Origin: Terriglobia bacterium
GTDB lineage: Bacteria; Acidobacteriota; Terriglobia; UBA7540
Direction of reading: 5' to 3'
Assembly: GCA_030049455.1 (NCBI GenBank)
Contig: JASIKV010000504.1
Span: 1 to 8,160, forward strand
Length of the DNA stretch: 8,160 bases
Shown here piece after piece: positions 5,161-8,160 of this stretch (position 1 is its first letter; the number at the start of each line of letters is the position of its first letter). The notes beneath the pieces were generated by a model, which did no database searches, was not told the DNA's origin, and saw only the letters and a program-made list of their open reading frames with translations. Both the position numbers and the translations under genes were made by a program.

Positions 5161-5365
5161 AAATCCGTTTAACGCGCGCGCCGGCGATTCTTCAAGCGCA
5201 TCTGGCGTGTCTTGCGGGGATTTCTCTTCGGCTTGGAGATTGCGAAGGTAACCGTTCCCACCCGTCGAACTTTCCACTCTTTTCCCGTCGAGGGGCTCTG
5301 ATCCGTGTCCATAAGTTCGATTCGAATCCTCCTGATTCACCCGGCATTTCGATCTGCAAACCTAA

Positions 5366-5393
5366 GCTGCTTCCTGCCCCAGGGGCCTGCAGC
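5366..5393 (-). terminator. Possible terminator after the first DUF5818-like gene
   Basis: On the minus strand GCTGC (5393-5389) pairs with GCAGC (5370-5366), enclosing a second short GCCC/GGGC stem across an internal loop. It starts 34 bases after the stop codon at 5428. Only an interrupted T-rich stretch (TTAGGTTTG) follows, so it is at best a weak intrinsic terminator. Confidence 0.35.
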
Positions 5394-5427
5394 GTTTGTC
5401 CTCTTCCAATCAAGCCTTGCCCTCATG

Positions 5428-5757
5428 CTATGGCGCCGCAACGATGGAGGTGACGGTAATCGTGTCGCCCTTCAGCGTTCCCGTGACTTTTACGTTGGCG
5501 CCCGCAAACTTCTCCGGCGTTTTCTGGTCGCTGAGCTGATAGATCTTTCCGCTGGGATCAATAAGGATGTACTTCGAACCTTCTTTCACGCATCCCAGGG
5601 TGCAATCCTTGGCATTCTCACCGGGCATGTGCTTTGCGCCGCACATCGAGTCACCAATGCTACCCACAAAAGTGCCCGCCGGTGGCATTGCCGGCGCAGC
5701 CAAAGTGAGGCCCGCGGCCAGGATTAATCCTAGAACTGCCCACGTGTATCGCTTCAT
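5428..5757 (-). CDS. Small exported cysteine-rich protein, DUF5818-like, paralogue 1
   Basis: This 109-residue protein starts behind a good binding site (GGAGG, five bases before the ATG) and opens with a signal peptide ending near residues 21-24 (TLAAPA). The mature part has GSIGDSMCGAKH at residues 32-43, then Cys52 and Cys56 (DCTLGCVKEG), then a probable small beta-barrel: YILIDPSGKIYQL, then GANVKVTGTLKGDTITVTSI. The pattern DS-x-CG-x-KH, C-x3-C-V, GKxYQL, KGDxI is shared with the product of 6001-6318 and, from memory, with acidobacterial proteins filed as DUF5818. Cys39, His43, Cys52 and Cys56 could bind a metal ion or form disulfides. The function is unknown. Gene and leader seem to have been duplicated together with the neighbour at 6001. 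Confidence 0.78.
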   Translation of the reverse strand: MKRYTWAVLGLILAAGLTLAAPAMPPAGTFVGSIGDSMCGAKHMPGENAKDCTLGCVKEGSKYILIDPSGKIYQLSDQKTPEKFAGANVKVTGTLKGDTITVTSIVAAP

Positions 5758-5791
5758 GCCATCCTCCGCAATGGTTGGCTTGAATTTCTCA

Positions 5792-5805
5792 AAGTCCGAA
5801 CGGAC
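5792..5805 (-). repeat. Palindrome and shared leader motif before DUF5818-like paralogue 1
   Basis: GTCCG-AA-CGGAC (5794-5805) is a near-perfect palindrome about 37 bases before the start codon. On the minus strand its right arm continues as CGGACTT followed by TGAGAAATT. The other paralogue has CGGACTT followed by AGAATTTT at a similar distance from its start (6350-6337), also abutting an inverted repeat. This could be a shared operator or a remnant of the duplication. Confidence 0.4.
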
Positions 5806-5946
5806 ATTGCCGCGTGTTCTTTACCGCAAGTCGCAGCAAGGGCGCACCCCAGGTTTGATGTTGAGTAGAGGTTTCGGGTTACCCGCCTGATAGAAACCAT
5901 CGAACCCACGGCCCGCGCCGCCCCGCTCGCCGAAGGTGGGGAAACA

Positions 5947-5969
5947 GCCACCCGCCGGTCGCAGGTGGC
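5947..5969 (-). terminator. Terminator-like hairpin after DUF5818-like paralogue 2
   Basis: On the minus strand GCCACCTGC pairs with GCGGGTGGC across the five-base loop GACCG, a nine-base-pair stem with one T-G pair. It begins 32 bases after the stop codon at 6001 and is followed by TGTTT. The strong stem and short loop suit an intrinsic terminator although the T run is short. The wobble pair is a mismatch if read on the plus strand, so the hairpin belongs to the minus-strand transcript. Confidence 0.55.
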
Positions 5970-6000
5970 CGTTGTCGGTGAGAGATGCTGAATCGCGAAG

Positions 6001-6318
6001 CTAACTTGTCTTTTCTGCCACGCTCCTGACGACGATGCTGTCACCCTTCACGCTGCCCCTTACCGTGACAACCTTGCCGCCCAGTCCCTTGAACTTGTCC
6101 TGGGAATCGAGCTGGTAGACCTTTCCTTCGGAGACCAAAACGTAAGTGGCCCCACCCTGAACGCAGTGCTCAACGCAGTGTTGAGCCTGATCGCCCGCGT
6201 CGGCGTGCTTTACGCCGCAGTGTGAATCGCTAACCGTTCCGGTAATGGTTGCGCCCGCCGCCAACGAAAGGCTGCCCATCACCAGGAATGCAAAAGCCAG
6301 GAGCGCGAATTTCTTCAT
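6001..6318 (-). CDS. Small exported cysteine-rich protein, DUF5818-like, paralogue 2
   Basis: This 105-residue protein has a signal peptide (MKKFALLAFAF..., probable cleavage after residues 20-23). The mature chain carries GTVSDSHCGVKH at residues 27-38, then HCVEHCVQGG at 47-56, then YVLVSEGKVYQL and GGKVVTVRGSVKGDSIVVRSV, predicted to form a small beta-barrel. It shares the DS-x-CG-x-KH, C-x3-C-V, KVYQL and KGDSI pattern with the product of 5428-5757. It has extra histidines: His33, His38, His47 and His51, with Cys34, Cys48 and Cys52, make a richer potential metal-binding cluster than in the paralogue. A GAGGGGG about seven bases before the ATG serves as binding site. It is divergent from the glycosidase-like gene. 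The function is unknown; metal binding is inferred from residue content only. Confidence 0.78.
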   Translation of the reverse strand: MKKFALLAFAFLVMGSLSLAAGATITGTVSDSHCGVKHADAGDQAQHCVEHCVQGGATYVLVSEGKVYQLDSQDKFKGLGGKVVTVRGSVKGDSIVVRSVAEKTS

Positions 6319-6348
6319 TTCGTTTCCCCCTCTTCAAAATTCTAAGTC

Positions 6349-6363
6349 CGGTTCCTCGAACCG
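6349..6363. repeat. Inverted repeat in the divergent region before DUF5818-like paralogue 2
   Basis: CGGTTC-CTC-GAACCG is a perfect six-base inverted repeat with a three-base spacer, 30 bases upstream of the minus-strand start at 6318. It overlaps the leader motif CGGACTT (minus strand, 6350-6344) shared with the other paralogue. It could be an operator for a dimeric regulator or a leader hairpin. The rest of 6319-6485 shows no gene. Confidence 0.45.
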
Positions 6364-6473
6364 CCAAAGCGCCTTTTCAACCCTCGCGACTTTTGCGATT
6401 CGAGCAGGGACATATTGTAGGCCAACTCAATACCTCGTGCAAGTGGATAGTGCCGCCGGGAATCGACTTCAAT

Positions 6474-6479
6474 TAGAAT
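6474..6479 (+). promoter_or_regulatory. Possible -10 element of the glycosidase-like gene, leaderless
   Basis: TAGAAT ends six bases before the ATG at 6486, and there is no Shine-Dalgarno sequence between them. There is an in-frame stop (TAG at 6474-6476), so the start cannot lie further upstream. No convincing -35 element is present at the usual distance. The arrangement matches that of the trmJ-like gene. Confidence 0.3.
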
Positions 6480-6485
6480 TCAGAA

Positions 6486-8160
6486 ATGCGCTCAAAACAG
6501 CCAAAGACCGGAAAGCCCGCATTCCTGATTTGCACAATCTTACTCGCCATTACCCCGTGCGCGCTGGCGGCGGATTCCGGTTGGTTCGAAGGCCGGCACT
6601 ACCGCGGGCGGGGCGACGTTGCATACCTTCAACTTCTGGATACCGCCCGGCGGATGTTTGAGCCCGACCCGGAGTACCAGAGCCTTTCCATGCTTTACGA
6701 CCCCGACTGGAACGGCTTCGTCGAAGGGCCAACGTGGAAAGCCTGGTGGATTCAGAACAGCTATGGCACGACCTACTGCGCACTTCCCTTCTACCAGGAG
6801 CCGTATCTGACCTTTCTTCAAAACGCCCAGGACTTGTGGTTCAACCAGATGGGCGACGGCCACCGCGAAGGATGCCCCAGTTCGCCCGGAAACAACTACG
6901 TAGCGCCCGACGGATTGCTGTGCGATGCGGCGATGCCCGGATGCATCATCTACAAGCAGGGCGACGGCCGGCGCGAGATTCACGATTGGGCGCTGGAATT
7001 CACGGCGGCGGGTGTGCTGCTGCAATCGGAGCTGCTGCTCATCAGCCGCGACCGCGCGGCGATTGCGCATTACCTGCCCCTGCTTGAACGCTCGGCCAAT
7101 CTGCTCGACACGCGGCGCGACCCGAAGAACAACCTGTTTCTCGCCGGCCCGGCGGCGAACCTGCTGGGGCCGAGTTACGCAGGCTGGGCGCGCCCCGATG
7201 GCACCTACGACAAGGCTTACCTCGCCGGACTTTCCATCACCTACATCGCGGCGCTCGACCGGTTGATTGAAGTCGAAAAGCTGGCGGGCGCATCGGAGAA
7301 AGCCGCGCTCTATGCCGAACGCCGGGATTTGGCGCGCAAGGGCCTGCCGCTTCTCACCACCGATCAGGGATACTTCATCAAATCGCTTGACCCCGACGGA
7401 ACGCGCCACGGAGTCTTCGGCGCCCCCGTACACGGCTACTTTGAAGCTCCGCCCAATCACGATGCCATCGCCTTCCGGGTGGTCGACGACACGCAGGCGG
7501 AGAAAATCTACCGCATGATCGCGTCCGTGGCCGGATTTCGCCCCTACGCTTTTCTGCTTCCCAATTATCCTTCCTATGACGACATGTACGCGAAACAGGA
7601 AGGCATTTGGCGCTTCGGCACGTGGGTGAACGGCGGCGAATGGTCAACCTGCGAAGCACGCGTGATTCTGGCTTATTACCGGCTGGGGAAGTTTGAGGAT
7701 GCGCGCCGGTCCATGGAGAAAATGCTCACCTTCGCCCGGCGCTTTCGCACGGATAATCCGCTGGCCAACTTTGGAAATGATGTCTACCAGCCCAAACAGC
7801 CCATCAACATTACTTATGACGCGTTCGGCCCTCCCGCCGCCATGCTGCGCGGACTCTTCGAATATCTCTATCGCGCCGAAGGGCTGACCCTCATCCCCCA
7901 CATTCCGCCCGGAATCACCGAGCTTCAGCAACTCGATCCCGTGCGGTTTGGAAGCAAGCGGCTGTATCTGGCCACCGTGGGAACCGGGCCGGTGACTTCC
8001 GTGCTGGTGAATGGAAAGCCGTGGCGGAAGTTCGATAAGGATTCCATATTCCTTCCCTACGCGGAGACACCGGATGAGGCGCAAATCGTGATATCGCTCG
8101 GCAATTATTCCGGCACATTGCCGCGGATTACAAGGGCAAGTAACCCTCCGGAGTTGTTTG
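6486..8160 (+). CDS. Exported alpha/alpha-barrel glycosidase-like protein (runs off right edge)
   Basis: The frame is open for 558 codons to the right edge with no stop. It starts with a signal peptide (MRSKQPKTGK, hydrophobic core 12-24, probable cleavage after ALA at 26-28). The mature protein is rich in Trp, Tyr and Asp and reads as alternating helices and loops, as expected of a six-hairpin (alpha/alpha) glycosidase. Candidate active-site stretches are EIHDWALEF (164-172), APPNHDAIAF (321-330) and WVNGGEWSTCEARVILAYY (380-398). The last resembles the conserved acid-containing loop of GH94/GH65-type barrels. From about residue 466 a beta-rich C-terminal domain follows (LTLIPHIPPGI, FGSKRLYLATVG, VTSVLVNGKPW), as in GH65-like proteins. 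The substrate and exact family cannot be told by eye. It is divergent from the second DUF5818-like gene, and no sugar transporter or regulator is visible beside it. Confidence 0.75.
   Translation, partial: MRSKQPKTGKPAFLICTILLAITPCALAADSGWFEGRHYRGRGDVAYLQLLDTARRMFEPDPEYQSLSMLYDPDWNGFVEGPTWKAWWIQNSYGTTYCALPFYQEPYLTFLQNAQDLWFNQMGDGHREGCPSSPGNNYVAPDGLLCDAAMPGCIIYKQGDGRREIHDWALEFTAAGVLLQSELLLISRDRAAIAHYLPLLERSANLLDTRRDPKNNLFLAGPAANLLGPSYAGWARPDGTYDKAYLAGLSITYIAALDRLIEVEKLAGASEKAALYAERRDLARKGLPLLTTDQGYFIKSLDPDGTRHGVFGAPVHGYFEAPPNHDAIAFRVVDDTQAEKIYRMIASVAGFRPYAFLLPNYPSYDDMYAKQEGIWRFGTWVNGGEWSTCEARVILAYYRLGKFEDARRSMEKMLTFARRFRTDNPLANFGNDVYQPKQPINITYDAFGPPAAMLRGLFEYLYRAEGLTLIPHIPPGITELQQLDPVRFGSKRLYLATVGTGPVTSVLVNGKPWRKFDKDSIFLPYAETPDEAQIVISLGNYSGTLPRITRASNPPELF

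Larger units (their letters stand above)
5116..5427 (-). other. Intergenic region upstream of the LolA-like gene
   Basis: These 312 bases separate two minus-strand genes. They hold a compound hairpin about 35 bases beyond the upstream gene's stop (5366-5393) and a GC-rich hairpin close to the downstream start (5136-5160). An open frame does extend from the LolA-like gene to an ATG at 5340, but its translation is polar, low in recognisable structure and lies before the signal peptide. I see no separate gene here. Confidence 0.5.

Noticed and set aside
4478..5251. Long plus-strand open frame (257 codons) opposite the LolA-like gene
   Set aside because: It is the mirror of the Pro/Ala- and Ser-rich linker and signal peptide on the minus strand. 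It has no domain of its own and no ribosome binding site that I can see.
5835..5850. Minus-strand sigma-54-like match before DUF5818-like paralogue 1
   Set aside because: The GC/CC spacing is right, but only about 7 of 12 defined positions match, with the -24 half poor.
6540..7460. Minus-strand open frame of 306 codons opposite the glycosidase-like gene
   Set aside because: The plus strand has a continuous 558-codon frame with signal peptide and barrel-like sequence. The minus frame is a Val/Arg/Gly-rich shadow.

Overview
The window looks like a stretch of chromosome from an acidobacterium (Acidobacteriota). This is an inference. It rests on the fairly GC-rich coding sequence, two small exported proteins resembling the acidobacterial DUF5818 type, an exported protein with a helical N-domain, Pro/Ala linker and LolA-like fold of a style common in that phylum, and NapC/NirT-type multihaem cytochrome sequence typical of Acidobacteria and Geobacter relatives. 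No mobile element, CRISPR array, tRNA or rRNA gene was seen.

Layout, left to right. The minus strand starts with the 5' end of hemA (glutamyl-tRNA reductase), running off the left edge. A long divergent intergenic region (171-598) separates it from a plus-strand cytochrome cluster: a 70-residue exported monohaem cytochrome c (599-811), a 495-residue membrane-anchored hexahaem cytochrome of the NapC/NirT type (995-2482), and a second 70-residue monohaem cytochrome that is a paralogue of the first (2608-2820). Converging on this cluster are minus-strand genes for a TrmJ-like tRNA methyltransferase (2863-3618), a large exported LolA-like protein with a low-complexity linker (3685-5115), and two paralogous small exported cysteine-rich proteins (5428-5757 and 6001-6318). 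The last of these diverges from a plus-strand exported protein with an alpha/alpha-barrel glycosidase appearance (6486 to the right edge, incomplete).

The most coherent story is at the left. HemA commits glutamyl-tRNA to tetrapyrrole (haem) synthesis, and the divergent cluster encodes proteins needing eight covalently bound haems in total. Both sides of the divergent region carry sequences resembling sigma-54 (-24/-12) promoters, with an inverted repeat between them in a position suitable for an enhancer. I therefore propose, as inference, a haem-supply plus quinol-linked electron-transfer module under shared sigma-54 control. In it the hexahaem protein takes electrons from the quinol pool and the two tiny cytochromes act as periplasmic carriers.

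The right half is a set of exported proteins whose functions are mostly unknown. Two tandem pairs of paralogues lie within 6 kb. The trmJ-like gene and the glycosidase-like gene both lack a Shine-Dalgarno sequence and have a -10-like hexamer six or seven bases before the ATG, suggesting leaderless transcripts.
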